A DNA stretch of 64,000 bases from Saposhnikovia divaricata (lineage: Eukaryota; Streptophyta; Magnoliopsida; Apiales; Apiaceae), in the NCBI GenBank assembly GCA_036435485.1, contig CM071595.1, positions 101,300,580 to 101,364,579 of the forward strand, given 5' to 3'. A program made the position numbers and the translations under genes. This document shows positions 20,340 through 30,862 of the stretch, piece by piece. Under the pieces are notes generated by a model. The model did not search any database. It was not told the origin of the DNA and saw nothing but the letters and a program-made list of their open reading frames with translations. Within the stretch, counting starts at the first letter, position 1, and each line of letters opens with the position of its first letter.

Positions 20340-21835
20340 AAGTAACGTCAAGTTATTGACGTTAAAGAAGCGCTTCTTGGGAGGCAACCCAAGGTATGTT
20401 TTCTACTTTCCATCGTATTTACTTCCATTCAATGAGGACATTGAATATTTTAAGTTTGGGGGTGGTTTGAGGGATAAGTAGTGTATATAATTGTGATTTT
20501 GAGTCATTTTGTTCATATAGGATTTCATGCTTTGCATATTAGTAGTAGTAGTTCATGCATATATGTTCGTATTATTTATGTTTGTTTCATATAGGACATT
20601 CTGTTATTGTGGTATGTATGTTCATATAGTTGCATGAGCATGGCATGCATTTTCATGATCCCGTAGAGCTTGCTAATTCTGACTGGTAGGTAGGTGTCTA
20701 ATTGAGTGTGGTAATGATGAATAGAGGGTTGACTTATAGTTTCTATGAAATTGACTTATGTGTTTCGGAAACAAAACTAATTACACAGTCTCATTGGGTG
20801 CTTTTGGGCTAGGTTGAGGTCATGCTTGTTTGGATGTTTTGAGATTTAATCACTTGATTATATTTAGAATTTTCGTTATTCCCTTGATGGCCTAGATCAC
20901 TTAAGTCTAAGTTTGGGGGGAAAACAGGGATTTCATGCTTAATTGTAAATAATTGTCAATAATGGCTAGGCGTCAAATGGCTAGTAGCCGGCTCATATTT
21001 ATATGAGTAGTCTAGGGTTGGAGTTGAGAATTCTCATTCCAGATTGCATAGGAAAAAAAAAACAGAAAAAAAAAAAATCAAAAGTGTCGATTGTTTATAT
21101 GCAAAATTAACTAGGGTGAGCTCTTTAATACTCGAGCAATTAAGTTCGTGGGGACTTTGTGCCTAGTGACCTAAGGCTTTTATTAGTCTGGGATCCACTA
21201 ACCTAACGCTCGCTACATGGGTATTATTGTATAAGCCTTTCGGGGTCTCATCCATTGCACGGTTAAATAAACATGCTTGTATATATATGTCGTAGTAGTT
21301 AGTAATAAAGCATGAATTTCTGTCTACCTTGGATAAGGATGGAGGTGTTCCTAGGTTATGAAGTGTCTACAGTCTATTCTATTTATAAACCTGTGATTGT
21401 CTTGACGAAGAGCATGTATGATTTTTGACCTAGTTTTGGGAGTATTTCTGATGAGCATTGCACACACGCACGTTTCTGTCCATGTATTGTTAGTATACGG
21501 GAACTTGGTCGAGCTCTATTTGGATTTAGTTGCATTCTCTAAGATATTTGCTTGCTAGTTGGTTTTGGTTAGTTTGAAGGGGATTGTTGCATTTTCATAT
21601 TAGTTGCATTCATGCATTGCATTGTTTGTGTCGTTTGTGTCAGTTGGATTTTGTGGGTACATTCACTATAGGCCCTCACGAGACCTTACTCGTCCACTAG
21701 GGCTGTCTAGGGGTTTAAAGGGCTTGTTGCATATGTCAAATGCAACCGTGATCACCTACGGAAGTGGTACTAGTTAGTTGTATATAGTTATAATTGTTAT
21801 GCTTGAGGACAAGCATCGGTTTAAGTTTGGGGGTG
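20340..21835 (+). other. 3' untranslated part of the LTR element, with three PPT-like tracts
   Basis: Non-coding. AAGTTTGGGGG occurs at about 20453, 20912 and 21823. The last (AAGTTTGGGGGTG) abuts the 3' LTR and is the expected polypurine tract. An A-rich run lies near 21053-21078. Confidence 0.7.
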
Positions 21836-23473
21836 TGATAAGTGGATATTATATCCACTTGGAATGCTTCGTATCGGCTTGAATTGATGACTTGAACTCA
21901 AGTATGTGGTGTTTTTGATGTGTTTTTAGTGAATTTGTGCAGGAATAAGAGTCGGATGTGTGATGATGTTTTCCATGCTTAAATGGTGGGTTTTGAGCTT
22001 AAAGAATAACAATACATCAAATTGCGAGAGAGCCAGAAGAAACGGAATGAAAATCGGAGTTAAAACGAATAAAATAGAGCAAATTCAGCAAATGAACAGT
22101 AGGTCGGGCGCGGCCGCGCCTAATTTGTACTAATTTCGGGCGCTGCGGCGCGGAAATGAACAGTAGCGCGGGCGCGTGAACAGTAGCGCGGTCGCGCGCG
22201 GTGCGGGTGAAAAATCAGCCAGAATTTCTGATTTTGTTTTGGCCATATCTTGAGTTTTACAAGTCCGTTTTGGGCGATCTTACAGTCCACGCGAAGCTAA
22301 CGAGATTTTCTATCATTCTAAGGTGGTCCGGAGTCCAGAACTATTGAAGAGAATTTTCCTTCAAAACAGAAACTTCCAGAAGTTGCAGAATTCTATTCCA
22401 ACAAGGAAATTGCCACAATTCCTACTTCTAATCAGTATGGTAATTGTCCTGGACGGCTAGAACATTCCAGAATCAGTCTTGAGCATGGAATTTGCAAATC
22501 CTATCCCGTTTAAAGATGGAAATTGCCGGTCTTCTATTCCTACTCTAATATGTAATTGCTTGATGGAGAGGCAACTTGGGGCTATAAATACACATCTTGG
22601 GGGACAGAAAAACACACACCATTACATATCAATTACTTAGTTTTATTTGTATCTTTTCATACTTTTTTTTATCATGGTTTCATCAGATCCCATGATGACG
22701 AGAGGTTCGATTATGAACTAATCGTTGTCATGGGATTCTAACGGATTTACTTATGGAATTTAGATGTTGATTGCTTAACTTGATATATGTGTGGTGAATT
22801 TGCGATATCCTTGCAGGGTTGTATTTAATTCATATAGATGCGTAGCTAACATCTATCTTGTTAATCTTTAGTGAAGCGACAGTGGATCTTTAGATTTAGA
22901 ACTTGCCATGCTAGCATAAGTCCATGAATGTTATTCATGTTTGTGGTGTGTTTCTAACCGTCTCATACTACCTTATGTAATCTTATGGACACTTGATCTT
23001 CAACCATTATGTTTTCAAATTCTATAGACATATAGGGTCTAAGCATAATTGGTGCCTACATGATTTCTATCTTATGTGGATATTGTGTAGATTGGTGTGC
23101 GTGTACTGAAAGGTAACGTATACTTATTTCGTGTTGTCCGATTAGTTATCATAACCACCACATGTATTGATAAAAGGGCATGATCTCTAAAGGAAGTTTG
23201 TATTGAAGTTAGGATTCCATGGTTCATATTGCGTAAGTAATTCGATTTTAATTATCGTTAGTTAGTTAATTCTTAGTTGATAATTTGCATCTTAGTTAGT
23301 TTAGTTAATTAAAACTCAAATTTGTTATTTGTCTTAGCAGTGAGTAATAACCATACATTGTTGCATAGGTACAATAACTGAATTAAAACCTTAACCAGAT
23401 CTCTATGGGAACGAACTCGACTTATTCATATATTACTTGTGACCACGTACGCTTGCGTGATTTTGTGCTAGCA
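21836..23473 (+). repeat. 3' LTR, 1638 bp
   Basis: Begins TGATAAGTGGATATT and ends GCTAGCA. A short GC-rich pocket (22100-22210, GCGCGGGCGCG-type words) is unlike the AT-rich surroundings. A TATA box (CTATAAATA, 22582-22590) marks a likely promoter. Confidence 0.85.
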
Positions 23474-23512
23474 CATTAATATTTTAATCTCGGCTCGTGT
23501 TCAATCTATGCA

Positions 23513-23538
23513 CGTGCTTAGCACGGGTTGTCAGTTAG
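23513..23538 (+). other. Second Helitron-like 3' end
   Basis: Hairpin CGTGC-TTA-GCACG, then GGTTGTCAG and TTAG followed by T. It is very similar to the 19091-19118 end (GCACGGGTTATCGG, CTAG, T). It could close an outer or tandem Helitron whose 5' end I cannot place. Confidence 0.5.
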
Positions 23539-23891
23539 TATTGTTATAATATGTTAATTGATGATGTGGATTTTTATTATAGGGGTCTCTAGAGGTTCAA
23601 CAAATATAACCAATATGATGAGATTATCTAAAATTTTAGATAATAATTATGTTCCATTGAAGATGAAATATTTTTACACATTCTCCATAACTTTTATTTA
23701 TGACATATCTGATACACTTTTAGATAATAAGGGACTTGTATGATTGGAGATGCTCTTACACTTGCAATATCTTCCCTCAAGATTTGGGGAGGACTTTCGA
23801 AAATAATAACTCTCTCTTCTTGATTTACCCCTTTGTTTGCAAGCTAATCAACTGCTCTATTTTCCTCTCTAAAACAATAAATTATCAATCT
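23539..23891. other. Intergenic, AT-rich
   Basis: No gene is recognised. A roughly 30-bp match (TTTGCAAGCTAATCAAC) resembles, in inverse orientation, sequence at about 38075-38095. Confidence 0.5.
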
Positions 23892-23899
23892 TCCACGAC

Positions 23900-24642
23900 T
23901 AGGGCTGATTATTCGGTTATATCAGAACCGAATTATTGAAAACCGAAATAACCGAAATACCGAATAAGCTCAAAACCATATCCGATTATTAAACCGAAAT
24001 AATTTCGGATATTTTACCGAACCGAAATTTTTATTTCGGTTAAAACCGAATACCGAATTAAATAACCGAATTAATTTTCCAGAAATTCTTAATAATTTCG
24101 GAGCAATCAAATGTAGTACGAACCCCACTTGTATTGTTAGCTGGTTGAGGTGGTGAGAATGCAGAGCAATCAAGTCCAGTCTTTCCTAATTTGTGGTGGA
24201 AAATGGTATCTCAAAACGGCAATCTACTGTGAAAACAACACAGTTGTAGGGTGTCATAATTGCCCTCGGGAGAATATAACAAAACTGGGATTTGAGTATG
24301 CATATCTGAAAGCAATAAACATAACCCTGGAGTTCATCACTAGTTCTGGGAACAAGGCTTACACAATCTTTAGAACCTCCACGCCTGATCACTTTGAGAA
24401 TGGAGAGTGGAACACTGGTGGATATTGTATTAATGTATATATATAATATATATAATATTATATTTTATATATTTCGGTAATTTCGGTTATTTCGGTAAAA
24501 AAACCGAAATAACCGAAATAACGAATAACACAAAAACCATATCCGAATTAAAATCGAATTATTTCGGTTCGGTTAACCGAACCGAATTATTTCGATTATT
24601 TCGGCTCGGTATTCGATTAACCGAACCGAATACTCAGCCCTA
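23900..24642. mobile_element. hAT element with CCGAA-rich ends carrying a gene fragment
   Basis: Begins TAGGGCTGATTATTCGG and ends ACTCAGCCCTA. The flanking 8 bp, TCCACGAC (23892-23899) and TTCACAAC (24643-24650), agree at six positions and look like an aged target duplication. Both ends are filled with CCGAA/TTCGG words. The centre is a fragment of a plant gene, making this a small gene-carrying hAT element without transposase. Confidence 0.8.
24085..24446 (+). pseudogene. Trichome-birefringence-like (TBL) protein fragment
   Basis: The plus-strand translation contains GGKWYLKTAIYCENN, VGCHNCPRENITKLGFEY and RTSTPDHFENGEWNTGGYC, close to the GCHYC and R(T/S)..P.HFENG.WN.GG.C motifs of the TBL/DUF231 family. 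TBL proteins are Golgi O-acetyltransferases of cell-wall polysaccharides. Only the middle of the domain is present, with no N-terminal membrane anchor or C-terminal DxxH motif. The piece lies wholly between hAT ends. The start codon of the ORF (24150) has no supporting context. Confidence 0.72.
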
Positions 24643-24650
24643 TTCACAAC

Positions 24651-25810
24651 GTGTCTCTTGTCAATGCATGACACTTATCTCTAACGACTAACGAAATGAA
24701 AAAATGGGTCTCCCATCACGTGTCTCTTATCAATGCACGATCCAGACATAGAAGCAGGAAAATCTGCTGTAAATTTTTATTTTTACTCAAGATCTTTACG
24801 ATATATTTTTAAGAACTTTGCCTTGGTAAATAAATGAAAAAATATTTTGAAGTTCTTGTACCAGGTGCGCACGTTGGGCCTAGGCCCTATTTTGTGCTTT
24901 GAATGACGATGATGTGTCCAATAATTTCTTTTGAGTAGTGATACATGCACATTCTAAAGTGATGGTTGCACACCCTAATTTTTATATAGACTAAAAAGTT
25001 CCTAATAATAAATAAAATTTATTTGGTTATTTCTTATTATATAAAGTGTTTTTATCCCACACAAAATTTTAACTTTGGTATGTGTTTCTATAATTTTATA
25101 AATATATTTTTTGTTTGCATATTTTGATAATATGCAAAAATTGATAATTACTGACTTAATTAATATGGTTATATAATTATAAACAAAATCAATAATGTGC
25201 TACAAAATATAAATACAATTATTTGATGCTTTTTGTTAAATTAATTGGTTCCATATTTCATAATATTTAATTAAAAAGATATTATAATAATGTAATTTTA
25301 ATTTGTATAATTATAAATATATATTTTGTTCCAAAAAATGTTAATTTTAGTGCGGAAGCACATTTTAGCACTCCAGCTCAGGATTATTCGACTACTTAAG
25401 CAATTGTTTTAAGCATAACAATGTTATATTGTAATAAATTGGGAGGAAGTAATAATTTTGAATAAAATTAGTGGATCAACACTTATATGAGTAAATGGTG
25501 TTTAATATGAAACTTATTACATACAAATAATAGTATAATTATAACAAAACAAAATATTCATATTATTAATTTTATCACAATATGCTAAGCTATCATTTAT
25601 TAATTAAATAATATTAAAATACGAGAAAGCACTTCAATGATTTTAAATAAGAACAAAATATTAGAAATTAAATTTAGTATTGACGTTGAGGACATTCTTG
25701 CCAAATAATATAATTAGGATGTGCAACCATCAATTTGGGATGTGCATAAATCATCGTCATTTCTTTTTTGGTTCTTGACAATCTCATGCAAATCACGGAG
25801 TTTCCTTTTC
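24651..25810. other. AT-rich intergenic DNA
   Basis: More than 1 kb with no domain, no long open frame and no transposon end that I can pair. Confidence 0.55.
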
Positions 25811-25815
25811 TGTTG

Positions 25816-26069
25816 TGTTAGTATGACTTGAATTAGGTAGCCGCCGGATTTGACTGCGGCGGCCGCCGCCGGCTGCCGGCGACTACTGTTCCTCCGGCGG
25901 CCACCAACCACACCTAACCCCTTAGATTTAGTCTATAAATAGACATCCATATTTCTCTTGTAAATTATCTGAGAGATCTGAGCATCTGAAATCTGTAATC
26001 TGAAAATCCTCAAGATCAATATAAATTATTTCTCTTCTAATTATCATCTTTCTTGCTTCCGTTATAACA
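25816..26069 (+). repeat. 5' LTR (254 bp)
   Basis: Includes a GC-rich inverted stretch (25853-25898, GCGGCGGCCGCCGCCGGC) and a TATA box CTATAAATA (25933-25941). Confidence 0.9.
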
Positions 26070-26072
26070 AAT

Positions 26073-26084
26073 TGGTATCAGAGC
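26073..26084 (+). other. Primer-binding site, initiator Met-tRNA type
   Basis: TGGTATCAGAGC three bases after the 5' LTR. Confidence 0.85.
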
Positions 26085-26194
26085 TTTGGTTGTAGTTGCC
26101 GTGGTTTTTCGAAAAGAAAATTTTCGCCGGAATTTTTACAAGCTCGCCGGAGAAGACGACACTGTTCAGGCGGAGTTACTGTTCATCGCCGGAG

Positions 26195-26350
26195 AAGACG
26201 ACACTGTTCATCATCGGAGAAGACGACACTGTTCATACGGTACTGTTCATACGGCAATGTTCATACGGTACTGTTCATCAGGTACTGTTCACCGACACTG
26301 TTCACGGTACTGTTCACGGCACTGTTCACGTATACGACACTGTTCATGTG
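26195..26350 (+). repeat. TACTGTTCA-word repeats in the leader
   Basis: More than ten copies of CACTGTTCA or TACTGTTCA spaced 9 to 24 bp apart between PBS and gag. They keep a frame open upstream of the true start, which extends the apparent ORF by 97 residues. Confidence 0.75.
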
Positions 26351-26386
26351 TACGATATAGTTCACGTATACGATTCTGGGAGAAAG

Positions 26387-28228
26387 ATGTCTGGTGGTAT
26401 TAGCGTTAAGGTCGACAAATTTACTGGGATAAATAGTTTCAGTCTGTGGCAAATCAAGATGCGTGCCTTGTTAAACCAACAGGGGCTCTGGGCGCCGTTG
26501 AACACAAAAATGGTTGCTTCTGGAAGCGCTGAGATGGCCAGTTTAGAAGAAAAGGCACATTCAACAATTCTGTTGTGTCTTGCAGATGATATTATTACTG
26601 AAATTGCGGAGGAGGATACCGCGTCTGGTTTATGGTTAAAGCTTGAAAGTCTCTACATGACAAAGTCTTTAACAAATAAGTTGCTTCTACAGCAACGTCT
26701 GTTCAGTCTGCGAATGCAGGAAGGTATGCCTCTTCGAGATCACTTAGATCAATTAAACACAATTTTATTAGAATTGCGTAATATTGATGTTAAAGTTGAA
26801 GATGAGGATGCTGCTTTGATTCTGTTAGTTTCTTTACCATTATCGTACAAGAACTTTGTGCAATCGTTTATTGTTGGTAAAGATACTATGTCTCTAGAGG
26901 AGGTTAGATCTGCTCTTCATTCTAGAGAGCTGCGCCATAAGGCGGCTGGTACAGGTGCAGATAGTCAGGCTGCTGGATTAATAGCCAGTGGGAGTAATGG
27001 ACATGGAAAGTCGGGGAAGAAATCAGTTCCTAAGGGTCCAAAACCTAATGATGTCTGCAATTACTGTAAAGAGAAGGGACACTGGAAATCTGACTGTCCC
27101 AAGAAAAAGAAGCAACAGGATAATTTGACAGATACTGCTGCTATAGCTAATGCTACTTCTGAAGAAGATATTGCTCTTGTTGCTGCTGATCACATGCATC
27201 ACTCTGATGTGTGGATTCTTGATTCTGGAGCGTCTTATCATATATGTCCGCGCCGGGAGTGGTTTACAACCTACGAGCGAGTAGACGGTGGCAAGATTTC
27301 TATGGCTAACAGTTTTGCTTGTGAGACGGTTGGAATAGGCTCGATTAAAATTCGGACACATGATGGTAAATTCTGCACATTGAATGATGTTAGGCATGTT
27401 CCACTTCTGACAAAGAATCTGATATCTTTGACTACGTTAGACAGCAAGGGTTTCAGTTTTCAAGGTGAAGGCGGAGTTCTACATGTCTGCAAGGGTTCTG
27501 ATGTGGTTCTGAAAGGTGTTAAACGTGGTACCTTGTATCTTCTTCAAGGTTCTACGTTATCAGGTTCTGTTGTTGTCGCGTCCTCGGAGAAGATTAAGAG
27601 GCTGCGAACTGATAATAGTCTGGAATTTTGCTCATCTGAGTTTGATGAGTTCTGTAAGAATGAAGGGATTGCTAGGCATCATACAGTCAGGGATACACCA
27701 CATCAGAATGGTGTAGCAGAGCGTATGAATCAGACACTTCTGGAGAGAGAAGGGATTTCTAGGCATCATACAGTCAGGGATACACCGCAGCAGAATGGTG
27801 TAGCAGAGCGTATGAATCAGACACTTTTTGAGAGAGCTAGGTGCATGTTCTCTAATGCTGGACTAACTAGAAGATTCTGGGCGGAAGCAGTTAGTACATC
27901 AGGTTATCTGATAAATCATGGATCTACGATTGTTTCAGAAAGTGGTGGTGTTGAGAAACAGGTGGAGCAGGAAGTCACTCAAGATGAGAGTGAACCACAA
28001 CAAGAAGTTCAACAACCACAGTCAGAATCAGAATCATCAGTTTCAGTAGCGAATCAGCACAGTTTGGCTCTTGATAGATCAAGGAGAGCTAATTATGGGG
28101 TGCCTCCCAAGAGAATTGTGGTGAGCAAAGTAGGTACTGCTGATAACCCAGCTAATATGCTCACCAATCCGGTTCCACATAGCAACTTTCAACATTGTTT
28201 GGACTTGCTAAATGTTCGGAGTTGTTGA
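26387..28228 (+). CDS. Copia gag-protease-integrase remnant, 613 aa from the chosen start
   Basis: I choose ATG 26387 (MSGGISVKVDKFTG), which matches copia gag starts; the open frame from 26096 is repeat leader. Order: gag/UBN2 region (LWLKLESLYMTKSLTNKLLL); zinc knuckle CNYCKEKGHWKSDC; protease WILDSGASYHI; pre-integrase (RGTLYLLQGS); then a jump to the integrase second half, RTDNSLEF and NGVAERMNQT, the latter present twice through a 96-bp tandem duplication. A further jump leads to TADNPANMLTNPV, the end of RNase H. The first integrase Asp and all of RT are gone, yet the frame is uninterrupted. Confidence 0.88.
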   Translation: MSGGISVKVDKFTGINSFSLWQIKMRALLNQQGLWAPLNTKMVASGSAEMASLEEKAHSTILLCLADDIITEIAEEDTASGLWLKLESLYMTKSLTNKLLLQQRLFSLRMQEGMPLRDHLDQLNTILLELRNIDVKVEDEDAALILLVSLPLSYKNFVQSFIVGKDTMSLEEVRSALHSRELRHKAAGTGADSQAAGLIASGSNGHGKSGKKSVPKGPKPNDVCNYCKEKGHWKSDCPKKKKQQDNLTDTAAIANATSEEDIALVAADHMHHSDVWILDSGASYHICPRREWFTTYERVDGGKISMANSFACETVGIGSIKIRTHDGKFCTLNDVRHVPLLTKNLISLTTLDSKGFSFQGEGGVLHVCKGSDVVLKGVKRGTLYLLQGSTLSGSVVVASSEKIKRLRTDNSLEFCSSEFDEFCKNEGIARHHTVRDTPHQNGVAERMNQTLLEREGISRHHTVRDTPQQNGVAERMNQTLFERARCMFSNAGLTRRFWAEAVSTSGYLINHGSTIVSESGGVEKQVEQEVTQDESEPQQEVQQPQSESESSVSVANQHSLALDRSRRANYGVPPKRIVVSKVGTADNPANMLTNPVPHSNFQHCLDLLNVRSC

Positions 28229-28259
28229 TTGCCATTTTTTAGGGCAAAATCTGAGGCAG

Positions 28260-28530
28260 AAGAGTTTTTTCTGGTACATCTGGCATTATTATGGTGCATC
28301 CGGTACATCTGGCATTATTATGGTGCATGTGGTACATCTGGCATTATTATGATGCGTCTGGTACATCTGTTATCTGTTATTTGTGAGAGGATTCAAGTCA
28401 AGGTGAAGAGCTGTTATTTGTGAGAGGATTCAAGTCAAGGTGAAGAGTTTTATATGGTACATCTGGCATTATTATGATGCATCTGGTAAATCTGTTATCT
28501 GTTTTCTGTGAGAGGATTCAAGTCAAGGTG
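28260..28530 (+). repeat. Tandem repeats in the 3' UTR of the copia element
   Basis: GTACATCTGGCATTATTATG is present four times, and GAGAGGATTCAAGTCAAGGTG three times, up to the 3' LTR. The last copy merges into the probable polypurine tract AAGGTGGAAATTG. Confidence 0.75.
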
Positions 28531-28536
28531 GAAATT

Positions 28537-28780
28537 GGTTAGTATGACTTGAATTAGGTAACCGCCGGATTTGACTGCGGCGGCCGGCGGCGGCTACTAT
28601 TCCTCCGGCGGCCACCAACTACACCTAACCCCTTAGATTTAGTCTATAAATAGACATCCATATTTCTCTTGTAAATTATCTGAGAGATCTGAGCATCTGA
28701 AATCTGTAATCTGAAAATCCTCAAGATCAATATAAATTATTTCTCTTCTGTTTATTATCTTTCTTGCTTTCGTTATAACA
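28537..28780 (+). repeat. 3' LTR (244 bp)
   Basis: Partner of 25816-26069. The first base appears mutated (GG instead of TG), and a 10-bp GC-rich piece is missing. Confidence 0.85.
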
Positions 28781-28785
28781 TGTTG

Positions 28786-29323
28786 CATCCAACGATTTTC
28801 TTCTTTTGTTCAAAGAAAAAAAAATGATTCAGATCAAGTATAATGACGATTTCGCGACGTCTCTTCTTCAAAGTCTTCTGTGCGGAAAGCCAACGTTACA
28901 ATGAGCTAAAACAATCCAACTCCAGTTGCGCTGCTATACCAATGGCCATCTTGCTGGTCTCTACTCTCTACTCTCTATGCAAACAAAAGTGGAAAACAGA
29001 ATGCAAGAAAACTATCAAATTTGAACAACATTTGGTATTTGGAAATAAGTTGCAATTTCCATATTATCTGAGTTCTCATCTACAATAGTTTAAGTAAAAT
29101 AATTAAAATTATCAACTCTTACAAACAAAGCATGATAGAAAACTATCAATTTAATGGGAAGAATACGCAGGATTGGACTTCAACTTAGAAACACGTCGTA
29201 ATCTTCTAACTAGTACAATTCTACACACATTTAAGTAGTATTACAATTTACAAGTAATGAAGTTTAAAACTGAACTACATTGCTACAGAAAACAACATTT
29301 TATGACAAGAAATCGAAGTTGGA
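28786..29323. other. Spacer, no supported gene
   Basis: An 81-codon plus-strand ORF at 28843-29088 has no recognised domain and no context. Confidence 0.5.
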
Positions 29324-29563
29324 TCAAACGTCTTGAGGTGAGGTTTTTGAGGTTGAGTACTTGAGGTATCCACCACCATTTCCTCTACTTCTTCCTTTTC
29401 CAGCCATCAACGAGACGACGGCTTTGATCAGTTTACAGAAAATATTCTTTTTTATTTGTCCTCGTCGAGGAGTCAGCCTCTGTTTTGGTTTGTTCGGTTT
29501 CGGTAAGCTGTAGTTTTCATTTTTTTCCTTATCAACTGGATGTTCCTGGTTTTGATGGAACAT
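29324..29563 (-). CDS. Small basic protein, 79 aa, possible host gene
   Basis: The first true ATG gives MFHQNQEHPVDKEKN, then a Lys/Pro stretch, the core PRRGQIKKNIFCKLIKAVV and a Gly/Ser/Thr-rich tail ending SPQDV. The RRGQIK...K.V.S core reminds me of small plant proteins of unknown or defence-related expression, but I cannot name the family with certainty. A TATAAA lies about 47 nt before the ATG on the minus strand. No transposon boundary encloses it, so it is the only candidate intact host gene here. It could also be a chance ORF. Confidence 0.42.
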   Translation of the reverse strand: MFHQNQEHPVDKEKNENYSLPKPNKPKQRLTPRRGQIKKNIFCKLIKAVVSLMAGKGRSRGNGGGYLKYSTSKTSPQDV

Positions 29564-30007
29564 GGGAATGTATGAGAAGTTGTAAACAGAGTGAAACAAA
29601 AATGAAGAGTTTATAAGTTACATGGAATGTAGTAGGAGGATTTTTTAGGAAACCAGTACTGGGAGGATAGTAACTAGCAGACAGGTCCCTTGATACAACA
29701 ATTGTGCACAACAATTTATCTGTACTATTAAATGCAGCATAAATTCTAACAAATCCTACAAAATCTTTGACCGGATTTTAAAATGTATAAAAATTGCTAA
29801 AAAATTCATGAAAATTCCATCAGTAAATATCATTTTATGTTTTATTTACGAAATACTGCAAAATATATTATTGAACATATAGGACATAAAATACTCTAAT
29901 TAGTACTTCATCTGTCCCTTCCAATTCTTTACACTTTCCTTTTTGGGACGTCCCACCAATTCTTTACATTACTAAAAATAGTACTCCCTCTGTCCAGTGG
30001 TATTCTT

Positions 30008-30862
30008 TGTAATTCAAGTAGCACAATATATTTAACTGTCAAGTAAACGAGACTGTCTCAAATGATAAAGAGACTGTCTCTTTAGTGTAAACGATTGACT
30101 CAATTATCTAACAGAATAAGCTGTAAGCGGCAGAAATTAAATGACAAAATAAAGTAAAGACAAGAACACCAAGAATTTTCACTTGGTTCGGCCCCTACCC
30201 AATCTATGGCCTACATCCAAGTCCCTATGCCAACTAGCACAGAGATTATATTATTAAAACAATAATATAAAGCTTACAGTTTTCCCCAATTACAAATTTA
30301 AAGCCTCTTGGAAGAACCATTCCCTTTGACACAACTGTCACCTAGCCCACCTGCTACCTAGCCCACTGGCTACCTTGGCTTATGATTTGTAATCCTATCT
30401 AATTGCCACAACCCGGCACAAGTATGTATAGAATGAATAAAGGTTTACAACTCAATGAATAAAACTTCTGAACGTAGTATAAGCTTGAATATCTTTGTAG
30501 AGAAGTTGTATAGCAGATGTGTGTTGAGTTGTATATTCTTCTTGTCAAAAGATCGACTTTATATAGCACTAGAAGATGTAGCCGTTAGAGATTTGAATTC
30601 TTGAAATTATAGCTGTTGGAACAAGAATCAGTCAAGTGTAAATTAGTGATTAGATAACAATCAATCAGGATCATTAACAACGGCTCCATTAGGATTTGAA
30701 TGACAATCAAATCACACGATATCCCTGAAAGATATCCCGAGATATATGACCTGCAATTTCAGTAGATATGGCAACCAGTAATATGGAAACACAAAATCAA
30801 ATCTTCCAGGATTTAATTCGAAGACAATTCAAAAACATCATCCTAAAAACATGGGAATAACA
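30008..30862 (-). repeat. 3' LTR of the copia element
   Basis: 855 bp. On the minus strand the adjacent purine tract AAAAAAGGGGGAGAT (30863-30877) is the expected PPT. A minus-strand TATATAAAG box is near 30552-30560. Confidence 0.92.

Larger units (their letters stand above)
19307..23473 (+). mobile_element. Shortened LTR retrotransposon
   Basis: Flanked by the 5-bp duplication CATTA (19302-19306 and 23474-23478). The right LTR is full length (21836-23473), but the left one is cut to about 208 bp and runs straight into a coding-like interior. The 5' LTR 3' part, PBS and most of gag-pol are therefore missing. The motif GCGCTTCTTGGGAGGCAACC at about 20370 resembles sequence found after pol in Athila-like gypsy elements, which suggests but does not prove that family. 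Confidence 0.82.
25816..28780 (+). mobile_element. Internally deleted Ty1/copia element with an intact long ORF
   Basis: Short LTRs (25816-26069 and 28537-28780; TGTTAGTATGAC to TTATAACA) are flanked by the duplication TGTTG (25811-25815 and 28781-28785). The PBS is TGGTATCAGAGC (26073-26084), complementary to initiator Met-tRNA. One frame encodes gag, protease, a piece of integrase and the last residues of RNase H. Reverse transcriptase is missing, so the element needs help from a relative. Confidence 0.9.

Noticed and set aside
28843..29088. 81-codon ORF next to the copia 3' LTR
   Set aside because: No domain, no promoter or context; length is expected by chance.
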